Notes: generated by a model from the sequence alone, not told the origin. DNA of 19,302 bases from JBJXGF01 sp046153015 (GCA_046153015.1 JBJXGF010000374.1:1-19302); one strand, 5' to 3'; shown: positions 8,198-17,155, numbered from the stretch's first letter. Program-made: numbers and translations.

Positions 8198-10113
8198 CCG
8201 AGCTCGCCTTCGTCGCCTGGCACGAGGCGGCGTTGCCCCCCGGCCGCTACACCGTCCGCGTCGGCCAGCGGCTGACGGCCCGCCGCGACGATGGGGCAGC
8301 CGCCATCGACGAGGCGTTCGGGGATCTCGCCGCCCTGCCGTCGTCGGGCGCGAACGCCGGTTCGGGCGCCTCGCTCGTGTTCGCCTCGCATGGGCCGCGC
8401 GTCTCGCTGCCGGCGTCGGCCTTGGCGGGCCGGTTCCCCCCGGCGGGCTCTGCCGCGCACGAGGACGGCGTCGTGCCCCACGTGCTGCTCTCCGATCCCA
8501 CGTTGCCGTGGATCCGGGTCGGCGGACCTGCAGGGTCGACCGGTGGTCCGGTTGCGCCGCTGACGCCGTGGCTGGCTCTGGTCGTCTTCGCCGGCGACGA
8601 ACTGACCCGGATCGGCCGGCAGACCACGACCGCCGGGGCGCTCGGCCTGGACGACGAACCGGGTCAGCGGGCCGACGAGGCCGCGCTGGAGCTGTCGATC
8701 CCCGCCGACCTGGCCGCCCGCCTCCTTCCCACCCTGGCCGACGCCCGCCTGCTGGCCCACGTCCGTGAGACGCCGGCACCAGCCGGCTCAGGGGCGGGGG
8801 AGACCCCGGATCTCGGAGCCAGCGCCGCGCTCGCCGTCGTCGTCGCCAACCGGGCGGTCGTGCCGGCCGTGCTCAACGAGGCGCATCTCGTGCGCATCGA
8901 ATCGATCGACCTCGACGCGGTTGTGGCCTCGCCGGCCGGGGCCGCGGGCGCTGGCGGACCACCGGCCAACCTGCCACCGGTCCGGCTGCTGTCACTGGCC
9001 ACCTGGTCCTTCCACCCGATGGCCGGGGGCGCCGCGTTCCGCGACCTCGCCGTCGCCCTGGCCCACAACAGCGGCCCGCTCCACGCCCGCACCGGAGAGC
9101 CGTTGGCCGACACGTGGTTGCGACGCGGCGCGGTGCCGCTGCGCCACGGCACCGGCGTCTCCTTCTACCGAGGTCCCTTGGCGCCGTCGCCCTCGGACCC
9201 CAACACCGCGGCGATCGTCGAGACCTTCAACAACTCGCTGCCCGAACGAGCCGAGCAGCTGGTGCTCTACGACACCGCGTTGGGGATGGCCGATGTGAGC
9301 TACGCAGTGGCGTGGAACCTGGGCCGCAGCCTGGCGCTGGCTGATCTCGACATCGCGCTCAGCCTGGACGACTACCGCCGGGCGCGGCGCCGCCAACAGC
9401 ACCTCGCCGGTCAGCTCGACGGACTCGCCGACCATCGTGTCGGCGACGTCTCACTTCCCGAGGCGACGGTGGCCTGGTTGAGAAACCTGGCGGAGGTGAC
9501 CTCGGTGCCCGATCGTTATCTGCTGGCCGACCTGGACCGCCTCGTGCCCGAGCGCCAGGCCACCTGGACAGAGCACGGGACGCCTCGCCAGGCCGAGGGA
9601 ACCTTGGCCTGGTTCGCGGTGGACCGCGTCTGGTCGACGTTGTTGGTGCAGGGGGCGATGAGCGTGGCCGCCGGCCTCGGCCGCGACGGCTCGGATCGGC
9701 CCAGGGTCCGCCCGCCGAGAGAACAAGGTTTCGTGCTGCGATCACCGCTGGTGCGTTGGGACGACCTGCAGATTCGGATCTGGCCGGTGGCTCTGGACGA
9801 GTTGGCCAGGCTGGATGCGCTGGACGACAGCGTCACACCGTTGCCGCACCGCCGCCGTGAGGTGGGCGCTGGCGTCTGCATGGTGATCTTCGCCCAGTCG
9901 AGTGGTCCGTCCACGGTCGAGATCTCCCGCAAACCCGAAGGGCTGCACTTCGGCGTTGCCGACGGCACCGACACCTCGCGCAAGCTCGATGTCGCCGGAC
10001 TGGCCGCCGCAGCAGGAGCCGCAGACGCCGCATCGTTCGCCGTGGGCATGGTGCAGCGCTCGCCGCGGCTGCGGTTCCAGCTGGATATCGGCACGCCCGG
10101 ACAGGCGGGTTGA
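8194..10113 (+). CDS. Hypothetical protein, third gene of the DUF6603 operon
   Basis: Product of 639 residues from the ATG at 8194, which overlaps the DUF6603 stop by 4 bases; a short GAGG lies about 12 bases upstream. No named domain is recognised. The start (FVAWHEAALPPGRYTVRVGQ, residues 6-25) looks like a beta-sandwich edge. Then come VPHVLLSDPTLPWIRVGG (about 94-111) and PLTPWLALVVFAGDEL (about 122-137), which look like conserved family signatures because of their Pro/Trp pattern. A later block around 264-332 holds RLLSLATWSFHPMAGG and HGTGVSFYRGPLAP. An Arg-rich helix (YRRARRRQQHL) follows near 395-405. No signal peptide or membrane segment. The stop is 4 bases from the next GTG. Probably a structural partner of its neighbours; function unknown. 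Confidence 0.88.
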   Translation: MTELAFVAWHEAALPPGRYTVRVGQRLTARRDDGAAAIDEAFGDLAALPSSGANAGSGASLVFASHGPRVSLPASALAGRFPPAGSAAHEDGVVPHVLLSDPTLPWIRVGGPAGSTGGPVAPLTPWLALVVFAGDELTRIGRQTTTAGALGLDDEPGQRADEAALELSIPADLAARLLPTLADARLLAHVRETPAPAGSGAGETPDLGASAALAVVVANRAVVPAVLNEAHLVRIESIDLDAVVASPAGAAGAGGPPANLPPVRLLSLATWSFHPMAGGAAFRDLAVALAHNSGPLHARTGEPLADTWLRRGAVPLRHGTGVSFYRGPLAPSPSDPNTAAIVETFNNSLPERAEQLVLYDTALGMADVSYAVAWNLGRSLALADLDIALSLDDYRRARRRQQHLAGQLDGLADHRVGDVSLPEATVAWLRNLAEVTSVPDRYLLADLDRLVPERQATWTEHGTPRQAEGTLAWFAVDRVWSTLLVQGAMSVAAGLGRDGSDRPRVRPPREQGFVLRSPLVRWDDLQIRIWPVALDELARLDALDDSVTPLPHRRREVGAGVCMVIFAQSSGPSTVEISRKPEGLHFGVADGTDTSRKLDVAGLAAAAGAADAASFAVGMVQRSPRLRFQLDIGTPGQAG

Positions 10114-10117
10114 CGCG

Positions 10118-13100
10118 GTGACGCTGGCGCTGCTCGTCCCCGTCCACCTCGACGCGTTGCACGTCGCCGAGCCCGTGGCCGTCGTGGCCCCGACGCTGCC
10201 GTACTGGCATCTGCCCCATGTGGTCGACGGCCGCGCCCGCAACGCCGACGTCCCCTATCTGGCCGCTGCGGTGGAGCGCGATGCGTTCCACGAGACCGGC
10301 CGGCACCTTCCCGTCGGCATTCACCTGCACTGGTCGATGCCCGACGCGCTGGCCCACCAGGCCGCCGACGGCACGCTCGCCCCCGTTCCCGACCGCTGGG
10401 TGGTCCGCCGGGAAGGCGGTGGCCTGGCGGATCGAACCTGGCTGATCGAGTCCGACGCCGTACGGCTGGGCCTGACCGTCACCGGGCCCGCCAGCTGCAT
10501 TCCCTGGCCGCCGGAGGGCGAGCCCCCGGGAGACCTGCCGTTCGCGTGGCTGGGCGTCACCTCCGTGCTGGACGAGACGGCCGCTAGCCCACCTGCGTTG
10601 CACGATGGCCCTCGGCTGGCGCCGCTGACCGTGGCCGTGGGCGGCGAGATCACGTTCGCGGCGCTGTATTCACGGGCCGCCGGCGTCTTCGGCTTGCACG
10701 ATGCCGAGATCGGTTCCCACGTGCCCGCGGGGCTGACCTACCTGGTGGTCGGCTATCACGTCGCCCCCGGCTCGGACCCGCTGGTGCGCCTTCGGGCGAA
10801 GCACCCCGCACCCGCAGCGGTTCGGGACCCTCGCGACCGGAAGCGGCGACCGCCGGTGCCGCCAACACCGATGGCCAGCCTGCTGCCCGTCGCCCTGCGC
10901 TGGGCGCTGGAGGATCAGCTTCCTCCTGGCCTGGGTGACCCGTTGGAGCCGACCCGCGCCGTCTACCACGCCGCCGTCACGTTCCCGAGCGGTACACCCA
11001 GCCGGCGGGGCGAGCCGCTCACAGCAGAGGTGGGCGTCGGCAACACCACGGTGGAGGCGCTGGCCGCGCTGCTGGCCGGCGGCGACGAGCGGACCGAGAC
11101 GGCACTGGCCGCGATGCGCTACCTCGCCGAGCGCCGACCCTCGGGCACCGATCTCGAGCATGCGCTTGCCGAGTTCCGCCACGACGAGGGCTTCCACGCC
11201 GTGGACGGCGGCCGGCGTTGGCTGCTCCGCCCCCGCGCCGCCAGCGCGCCGAGCGCCGTGGACACCGGCGCCACGGACGGCGCAGCCGGAGACGCCAGCG
11301 GCACCCGCTCGCCCGCGCCCGAGGTCCTGGCGACCTTCGAGCGCCTGGTCGCCGCGCAGGCGGAGTACGACGCCGCCTGGCAACGGATCGGGTCGATGAC
11401 CGAGCGGCTCTTCGCCGACTGGTGCCGGTACCTGGCCGCCAGCTACCCGCATGAGGGTGCCCGCCTGGCCGACTTCCCCGACATCGACGAGGCCCGTGTC
11501 GCCATCACGACCGGTCTGCTCGATCCGCTGCGGGCGTTGCGCGGCGCGACCGGCAGGATCGTCTGGGTCGACGACGACCCGCACAGCCAGACGCGGCCGA
11601 AGATGGACCCCGATCAGGTGGGCCTGGTGGCCATGCGGATCGTGGAGCTGTGGCATGACCTGCAGCGCCGGCTCGACGGCCCCTCCGACCAGCAGGGCCA
11701 CGAGCTGGTCCTGGTGCCCGGACCCCGGTTCTTCTCGCCGCGCGAGCTCAGCGTCGTGCTGCGGAGCGACGATGCCCTGCCCTCGCCCCGTCACAACGCC
11801 GATGGCCGGCTGGACGACGACGGGCTCCTGCGCTGCGGCACGCTCTGGATTCCCGACGCGACGAGCGCTGGCGACGACGTCGACCAGCTGGTGGTCTCCC
11901 GCGCCGTCGTGCTCGACGAGATCCGTCGCCGGTTCGACGCTTGGGCCACGGCCCCTCAGCCGGCGATCGCGTTCAGCTTCGTGTGGGACGAGCCGTGGCA
12001 CCCCCTGGTCCTGGAGTGGGATGCCGTCTTCGAGGGTCTGGCGCACGAGCGGCAGTCCGGCGGTCACGGCCCCTACCCGACGGATTTCCTCACCAGCCAC
12101 TTCCACCACCAGGCCCATGACGGGCACGCACCTGACCTCCTGCACAGCGTGTTGGCCGCAGGTGGCGAGGCGCCCCGCAGCAGCCCGGTCCCGACGACGG
12201 GCTGGTCGCTGCTCACCAAGGGCGCTGGCACGGTGCTGCGCGGCGCGATCGAGCGCTACCTGACCGAGCTCGATCTGCACGACGCGCAGGACCCCGCCGT
12301 CGTCGCTGAGCTACGGCTGGCGCTGGATCGTCTGACGACCGAAACGCCGCTGCTGTCCGCAACCCTCAGCGGCCTCGACGATGCGCTGGTGATGCTGCGC
12401 CGCGGCCCGCAGCTGCCGGTGCACGATCCGCTGGCCCTGCCGGGGTCGGTGTACGAAACCTTCGCAACGGAGGTCGCCGCCCTCGTCGGCCGACCGCCCG
12501 GCCGGGCACCCGAGCCGGCCTACGAGTTCCATCCGCTGCGCACTGGCTGGCTGCAGTTGACGGACGTGCGTCTGGTCGACAACTTCGGGCGCCGACGATC
12601 GTTGCCGATGGCCCAGGCCGCGTTGCCGAGCACCCTGCCGACCGATCCCGGCGATCGCCACGCGTTCCTTCCCCCTCGTTTGTTGGCGCCGGCGCGGCTG
12701 CGTGCGGACCAGGCACTGCAAGGTTGGCTCGTGGTCGCCAGCCTCGACGAACGGGTCCTGGTGTACGATCCAGCGGGTCGCCGGCTGGGCGCGGTCGAGT
12801 TGGACGGCGACCAGGCCGGCTGGGTGCCGGCGAGCGACGAGCCCGAGGTGTGGGCACCGATGTCGGACGACCTCGCGGCCGTCGTGGGTTGGCTGAGCAC
12901 CGATCGGGCGCAGTTCGAGCAGTTCGGCGACGCCATGGCCGAGGCCCAGACCCTCATCGACCCCTCCGCCGCCGCGCACCAGCGGGGCTTGGCGCTGCTG
13001 ATGGGCCGTCCCATCGCGGTCGTGCGCGCCACGGTGGCGCTGGAGCTCGCGGGCGATCCACCCCACAGCCAGGGCTGGGACGACTTTGCGCTGACTCTCG

Positions 13101-13705
13101 CCGGTGGCCCTCCCGACGACGCCGGCCTGTCGGCGCTCCGATTCCCCCTTCATCTCGGCGCGCCGCCTCCTGACGAGGGCCGGTTGCCGCGTCTCGACGA
13201 CGGGTTGCTGGGTTTCTGGGCCGACGGCGACGACGTCCTGCGAGCACCCAAGAGCAGCACGGGCGGTTCCCGGATCACCGCGCACGCCGGGCCGGGCACC
13301 GGTTCCCGAACCGGCGCCGCGAACGTGGGCGAGGTCGAGCTCACCCTGGGCAAGCCGGCGACGGCGACCTTGCTGGTCGACCCGCGCGGTCCCACCCATC
13401 TGATCTCGGGCATCCTGCCCACCGAACGGTTGACGGTCGACCAGGATCAGGTGAACGGAGGGCTGGCTGCGATGGAGATCACCCTGCGGGCGGGGCCCAT
13501 ACTGACCAGACCCGGCCACGTCGACCATCTCACGCCATCGACGCCGGGCCTGGCGTGGGCGTGGGTCGACGACGAGATGGCTGAGGTCCAGCTGCCGATC
13601 GAGCCGTTGGGGGACCACGCGCCGCTTCCCGCAGTGCTCGAGCTGCGCGACGGGTTCCTCGTGGCAGGGCCGTCACCCGACAGCGGGCGGGGGGCGGCGA
13701 GATGA
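10118..13705 (+). CDS. Hypothetical giant protein, fourth gene of the DUF6603 operon
   Basis: Product of 1195 residues from the GTG at 10118, with an AGGCGGG Shine-Dalgarno-like stretch about 8 bases upstream. A further open region upstream lies inside the previous gene and is rejected. No named domain. Visible blocks: VGIHLHWSMPDAL (about 66-78) with VPDRWVVRREGG (about 90-101); ITFAALYSRAAGVFGLHDAE (about 178-197); an acidic DDDPHSQTRPKMDPDQ stretch (about 485-500); FSFVWDEPWHPLVLEWD (about 620-636); LTDVRLVDNFGRRRSLP (about 814-830); and, near the C-terminus, DPRGPTHLISGILPTERL. The variety of Trp/Pro-rich signatures suggests several folded domains. No export signal. The stop overlaps the next ATG by 4 bases. 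Function unknown. Confidence 0.88.
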   Translation: MTLALLVPVHLDALHVAEPVAVVAPTLPYWHLPHVVDGRARNADVPYLAAAVERDAFHETGRHLPVGIHLHWSMPDALAHQAADGTLAPVPDRWVVRREGGGLADRTWLIESDAVRLGLTVTGPASCIPWPPEGEPPGDLPFAWLGVTSVLDETAASPPALHDGPRLAPLTVAVGGEITFAALYSRAAGVFGLHDAEIGSHVPAGLTYLVVGYHVAPGSDPLVRLRAKHPAPAAVRDPRDRKRRPPVPPTPMASLLPVALRWALEDQLPPGLGDPLEPTRAVYHAAVTFPSGTPSRRGEPLTAEVGVGNTTVEALAALLAGGDERTETALAAMRYLAERRPSGTDLEHALAEFRHDEGFHAVDGGRRWLLRPRAASAPSAVDTGATDGAAGDASGTRSPAPEVLATFERLVAAQAEYDAAWQRIGSMTERLFADWCRYLAASYPHEGARLADFPDIDEARVAITTGLLDPLRALRGATGRIVWVDDDPHSQTRPKMDPDQVGLVAMRIVELWHDLQRRLDGPSDQQGHELVLVPGPRFFSPRELSVVLRSDDALPSPRHNADGRLDDDGLLRCGTLWIPDATSAGDDVDQLVVSRAVVLDEIRRRFDAWATAPQPAIAFSFVWDEPWHPLVLEWDAVFEGLAHERQSGGHGPYPTDFLTSHFHHQAHDGHAPDLLHSVLAAGGEAPRSSPVPTTGWSLLTKGAGTVLRGAIERYLTELDLHDAQDPAVVAELRLALDRLTTETPLLSATLSGLDDALVMLRRGPQLPVHDPLALPGSVYETFATEVAALVGRPPGRAPEPAYEFHPLRTGWLQLTDVRLVDNFGRRRSLPMAQAALPSTLPTDPGDRHAFLPPRLLAPARLRADQALQGWLVVASLDERVLVYDPAGRRLGAVELDGDQAGWVPASDEPEVWAPMSDDLAAVVGWLSTDRAQFEQFGDAMAEAQTLIDPSAAAHQRGLALLMGRPIAVVRATVALELAGDPPHSQGWDDFALTLAGGPPDDAGLSALRFPLHLGAPPPDEGRLPRLDDGLLGFWADGDDVLRAPKSSTGGSRITAHAGPGTGSRTGAANVGEVELTLGKPATATLLVDPRGPTHLISGILPTERLTVDQDQVNGGLAAMEITLRAGPILTRPGHVDHLTPSTPGLAWAWVDDEMAEVQLPIEPLGDHAPLPAVLELRDGFLVAGPSPDSGRGAAR

Positions 13706-15411
13706 GCCTGCCGCTGGGCGTCTCGCTCCGCATCGACGGCGAACCGGCGCTGTATTCGGGACCGGGCCGAGATGGGCTGCTGCGGCTCAGCAACGACGGC
13801 ACGGCGCCCCTGGTGCTAGCGGCCAGGACGCCAGAGCCCTCCGCCTCCGACCACCACGTTGCACTGCACCTGCCCGCCGGGACGCTGTCGCCGTCGAGCC
13901 TCGCGGATCTGCGCGCGGCGGACCCGTGGCGGGCGACGGCAATCGCCGACGCACGATCACGGGGCGGCAACCGCTGGGATGCCGTCTACCTGTCGTGCCA
14001 GGAGCCGTTGCTCGTGGCGCCGGGCGACGACGTTGTCGTGGAGTTGCGCGGCCTGTCGGCGCTGCCGGGTGGCCGCGCCCAAACCACCCGCCTCGTCGTC
14101 GAGTACAACCTGGAGGACCCGGCGAACCCGCCCGCCGGCCCGTCGGCCGCGGCGCGGTCCCTGACCGGGGCGCGGTCGGTGCCGCTGCACGTCGTGCCGT
14201 GGCAGCACAACCCGGCACACCTGCATCTGATGGCCGCCGTGCGGCGCGGCGCCGAGGTGCTGAACCTGGGTGGGGTGACCAACACCATCGAGATCCGGCT
14301 GGCGGCCGATGTCGTGCTCGGTGCGATCGAGCTCGTCGGCGGGCAGACCGAGCTGATCCTGAGCTGGGATGTCGGACCCGCCGAGGACCGCTGGTGGGCC
14401 CTCTGCTCTGCGGCGGAGGCCAACGCTGCGACTGTGTCCCTGTCGTGGTCCTTCGCCGACGACCGTCCCGCGCCCGAACCCATCCTGGACGAGGACGTCT
14501 GGGTCTCGCCGACCGCAGCGACGTGGGGTGTGACCCTGCCCCAGGACGTGTCGTTACGGCAGGGCGACCACGTGGCCATCGTCGTGAGTGGGCTGCTCAC
14601 CGCACACCCCGCCGGGCCCGCCAACCTGTACCTCGACGTGGTCGGTGTGGGTGACGGCGACGGCGGCGCGGTCTCGGGCAGCTTCGTCCTCCCGGTCCAC
14701 AAGCAGGCCCACCGCTGGTCCGACGGTGGCCTCGTGGCCATGGGCGGGGTCGAAGGGCCGTTGCTGGATCTGCGCAACGAGTTCGCGGAACCGGCGCTCA
14801 AAGTCGCCCACGACGGCGCCGGGCACACGCTGGAGCTCTTCGTCGCGGCCGAGGGCACCCCGGAGCGGTCGGTGGGCGCACGGATCCGCGGCGACGGCGA
14901 CGCATTCCTGGGTGGTGGTCTGCACCTGCGCGGCCCGCTATCGGTGGGCGGCGACGGCGGAACCGTCGCGCTGGACCATCGGCGCGACGACGGCTCACCC
15001 AACGGACGCCTGCGTCTCGAAGGCCCCGACGACGCCGAGGACTACGTCGTCGGCGTCCGGTCCGGGCGGTTGGTGACGGCAGACGTGGACGTGCACGGCG
15101 CCCTGACCGTCGAGGGGTTCCCACCCGTGGCCATCGGCCGCCACCGGGTCGCCGTCTTCGGCGTGACCGAAACGGCCATGGACACCGGCTGGGACGCCGT
15201 GCTCATCAGCGCGCCGGCGGTCGAGCTCGACGTTCGTGGCGAAGCCCTCACCGTCGGGTTCGCGCTTCGCCAGGAAACCAGAGGATGGGTGCTGGCTCCG
15301 ACCGTGGACGTGTTCCATGACGTCGACGGCGACGGCCCCGTAGACCTCAGCGCTACTACCGAAGCGACCGTCCTCTACATCCGCCGAGCCCTGCTGGGCT
15401 GGTCCGTCTGA
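13702..15411 (+). CDS. Hypothetical protein with fibre-like C-terminus, fifth gene of the DUF6603 operon
   Basis: Product of 569 residues from an ATG overlapping the previous stop by 4 bases, with a G-rich Shine-Dalgarno-like stretch just upstream. The N-terminal half has beta-sandwich-like strands (VSLRIDGEPALYSGPGRDG; LILSWDVGPAEDRWWAL at about 218-234). From about residue 326 the texture changes: LPVHKQAHRWSDGGLVAMGG, then short Gly/Asp-rich repeats such as AFLGGGLHLRGPLSVGGDGG and VDVHGALTVEG (about 400-480). This resembles the shafts of phage tail fibres and other trimeric stalks, followed by a more regular end domain. The resemblance is in texture only; no family is recognised. It is the last gene of the run, which is typical of an exposed or receptor-binding part in assembled machines, but that is inference. 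Confidence 0.85.
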   Translation: MSLPLGVSLRIDGEPALYSGPGRDGLLRLSNDGTAPLVLAARTPEPSASDHHVALHLPAGTLSPSSLADLRAADPWRATAIADARSRGGNRWDAVYLSCQEPLLVAPGDDVVVELRGLSALPGGRAQTTRLVVEYNLEDPANPPAGPSAAARSLTGARSVPLHVVPWQHNPAHLHLMAAVRRGAEVLNLGGVTNTIEIRLAADVVLGAIELVGGQTELILSWDVGPAEDRWWALCSAAEANAATVSLSWSFADDRPAPEPILDEDVWVSPTAATWGVTLPQDVSLRQGDHVAIVVSGLLTAHPAGPANLYLDVVGVGDGDGGAVSGSFVLPVHKQAHRWSDGGLVAMGGVEGPLLDLRNEFAEPALKVAHDGAGHTLELFVAAEGTPERSVGARIRGDGDAFLGGGLHLRGPLSVGGDGGTVALDHRRDDGSPNGRLRLEGPDDAEDYVVGVRSGRLVTADVDVHGALTVEGFPPVAIGRHRVAVFGVTETAMDTGWDAVLISAPAVELDVRGEALTVGFALRQETRGWVLAPTVDVFHDVDGDGPVDLSATTEATVLYIRRALLGWSV

Positions 15412-15584
15412 CCCGGATATTGCAGGTGGGCGCTGAGATGGGGTGCGGGCGGGGTGGTTGAGCGGTGAGGCCGGTGCCGCTGTCGTTGGGGAGGCGCTGG
15501 TCTGTGTCGGGGGCGCGCTGGATGAGTCGAGCGTGACGTTGGATGGGATGTTTCCGGCGGAGCGGGGCGTGGTGCCTGGCCGGT

Positions 15585-15721
15585 TCAGGCGAAGGCGGGC
15601 AGCGCCCGGATGCGGGTGAGGGCTTCGATGAACGCGTCGGCCCAGGGCTGACCAGCCGTTTCGCGGACCCGTCGTGCGGTCGAGTGTGCTCCTGTCGTCT
15701 CGAGTCCGGCGGGGATCGTTA
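15585..15721 (-). pseudogene. C-terminal scrap of a lost gene, possibly IS1380-type transposase
   Basis: The minus strand is open for about 46 codons ending in ARRVRETAGQPWADAFIEAL, then TRIRALPAFA and a TGA (15585-15587). There is no good start codon and a stop lies just upstream. The pattern of PAGLETTGAHSTARR followed by a PWADAF motif and a short final helix is reminiscent of the extreme C-terminus of IS1380-type transposases. The likeness is faint and from memory; a small unknown protein is equally possible. Confidence 0.25.
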
Positions 15722-15724
15722 GAG

Positions 15725-15744
15725 ATCGTGGTAGAGATCACGAT
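15725..15744. repeat. Short inverted repeat, possible operator
   Basis: ATCGTG (15725-15730) and CACGAT (15739-15744) form a 6-bp inverted repeat with an 8-base spacer. An additional GATCGT lies just to the left, near 15714. It sits about 130 bases before the fic start. It could be a protein-binding site, but a repeat this short may be chance. Confidence 0.2.
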
Positions 15745-15861
15745 GCACATCGACTCGCCGACGTTCCGCTCGGACGGCACGTACCGTGAGGAACGACCGA
15801 CCGGCAACCCCAGTTGCGAGTCGGACGCAGACCATTAACCAAGACGGGATCTGGTTTCAGG

Positions 15862-15873
15862 TAGTCTGCGCTG
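15862..15873 (+). promoter_or_regulatory. Putative -10 box of the fic gene, leaderless start
   Basis: TAGTCT (15862-15867) fits the TANNNT pattern and ends 6 bases before the ATG at 15874. The spacing is nearly the same as for the operon promoter at 2027-2032 and implies a transcript that begins at or next to the start codon. No Shine-Dalgarno sequence is present. The -35 region is weak; TTAACC at 15835-15840 is somewhat too far away. Confidence 0.4.
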
Positions 15874-17028
15874 ATGGATGGCGCTCGCTACCAGGACGGC
15901 CGGTTCGGCGTCGCCCGACCGACTGGTGGCCGCCACGGCTACGTGGCGTACTTCCCTCGTCCCATCCCTCGCACCCTCGAAGTGTCGACCGACGGGCTCT
16001 TGCGACTCGCCGATGCCGAGGCCGCGTTGGGACGCCTTGCCGGTGTCGCTCGCCTCCTGCCCGACCCCCACCTGCTGGTGCAGCCCTACCTGCGGCGCGA
16101 AGCGGTCGCATCGACCCGCATCGAAGGGACCCAGGCCACCCTCTTGGAGGTGTACGACGCCGAAGCCACCGACGCCCCTTACGGCGCCGACGTGGAGGAG
16201 GTCATCAACTACGTCCGGGCCATGGAAGCCGGCCTGGCCCGGCTCGGCTCGCTCCCCTTCAGCGTGCGACTCATCCGGGAGCTGCACGCCATCATCCTCG
16301 ACGGCGTCCGCGGCCGGACCCGCCAACCGGGCGAGATCCGCACCAGCCAGAACTGGATCGGCAGCCCCGACGCCACCGTGTCCACCGCGACGTTCGTGCC
16401 GCCACCCCCAGCCGAGATCGGCGGACTGCTCGACGACCTCGAACGATTCGTGCACGAAGACCCCCAACTTCCCCCGCTGCTGCAAGCTGCGCTGCTGCAC
16501 TACCAGTTCGAGACCATCCATCCCTTCCTCGACGGCAACGGCCGCGTCGGCCGCCTCCTGATCGTGTTCCTCCTCGTCCTGCGACACCGCCTCCCCGCAC
16601 CACTGCTGTACCTGTCGCCCTACCTCGAGGCGCGCCGACCCCAGTACTACGACGCCCTGCAAGGCGTCCGCGAACGCGGCGACATCGACACCTGGCTCGC
16701 CCTGTTCCTCGACGCCGTCACCACCCAGGCCACCGACGCCGTCACCCGAGCAGAACGGCTCGTCGACCTCCGCGAGCGCTACCGCAGCACCGTCAGCGCC
16801 GCCACCCGCGGCGTCGCCGTCCAACTCGTCGACCTCCTCTTCGAACGACCCGTCCTCACCGCCCGCATCGTCGAAGACCACTTCGCCATCACACGACCCG
16901 CAGCCCTCAAAGCACTACGCCAACTCGACAACCTCGGCATCATCAACCCAACGCAGGACGGCCGGCGCGGCCAACTCCGCTGGCGCGCCGACGAGATCAT
17001 CAACACCCTCACCGAAACGCCGACGTGA
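15874..17028 (+). CDS. Fic family protein (class II Fic AMP-transferase)
   Basis: Product of 384 residues. The full catalytic motif HPFLDGNGRVGR is at about 216-227, including the His that acts as base and the Gly/Asn/Arg residues that hold ATP and magnesium. Fic enzymes usually move AMP from ATP onto a Ser, Thr or Tyr of a target protein. An inhibitory-helix motif of the form [S/T]xxxE[G/N] (STRIEG, residues 80-85) precedes the core, as in class II, self-inhibited Fic proteins. The N-terminal part reads like Fic_N, and the last 70 residues (about 312-384) look like a winged helix (TARIVEDHFAITRPAALKAL) that may bind DNA and control its own gene. Family length matches. No antitoxin gene is adjacent. 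A -10 box sits just before the ATG, so it is probably expressed separately from the operon. Target unknown. Confidence 0.92.
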   Translation: MDGARYQDGRFGVARPTGGRHGYVAYFPRPIPRTLEVSTDGLLRLADAEAALGRLAGVARLLPDPHLLVQPYLRREAVASTRIEGTQATLLEVYDAEATDAPYGADVEEVINYVRAMEAGLARLGSLPFSVRLIRELHAIILDGVRGRTRQPGEIRTSQNWIGSPDATVSTATFVPPPPAEIGGLLDDLERFVHEDPQLPPLLQAALLHYQFETIHPFLDGNGRVGRLLIVFLLVLRHRLPAPLLYLSPYLEARRPQYYDALQGVRERGDIDTWLALFLDAVTTQATDAVTRAERLVDLRERYRSTVSAATRGVAVQLVDLLFERPVLTARIVEDHFAITRPAALKALRQLDNLGIINPTQDGRRGQLRWRADEIINTLTETPT

Positions 17029-17090
17029 ACGCCCTAGGACACGTTCGCAAGGGCAGAGGACATGTGCTTCATGCGCAATCGACCCTCTGA

Positions 17091-17108
17091 GCCTGAGCGT
17101 GCCGGAAA
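17091..17108 (+). repeat. Left terminal inverted repeat of IS copy 2
   Basis: Differs at one base (position 8, C for G) from the left end of copy 1 and from the complement of the right end. Confidence 0.75.
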
Positions 17109-17155
17109 CGCGTCTGTGCAGGTCAGAGCGCCCTTCGGCGGTATGCTCTCGGGCC

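Larger units (their letters stand above)
15412..15873. other. Gap between operon and fic gene
   Basis: No complete gene is seen in these 462 bases. They contain a minus-strand coding scrap (15585 to about 15721), a small inverted repeat (15725-15744) and, at the right edge, the putative fic promoter. I saw no convincing terminator hairpin with a T-run after the operon stop. Confidence 0.5.

Noticed and set aside
10670..12280. 536-codon open frame on the minus strand
   Set aside because: Shadow of the fourth operon gene; Arg/Gly/Gln/Val-rich, with no domain-like segments and no upstream signals.
15786..17090. 434-codon plus-strand open frame overlapping fic
   Set aside because: Almost entirely Arg/Pro/His/Thr; it is an out-of-phase reading of the Fic gene, which has a complete catalytic motif.
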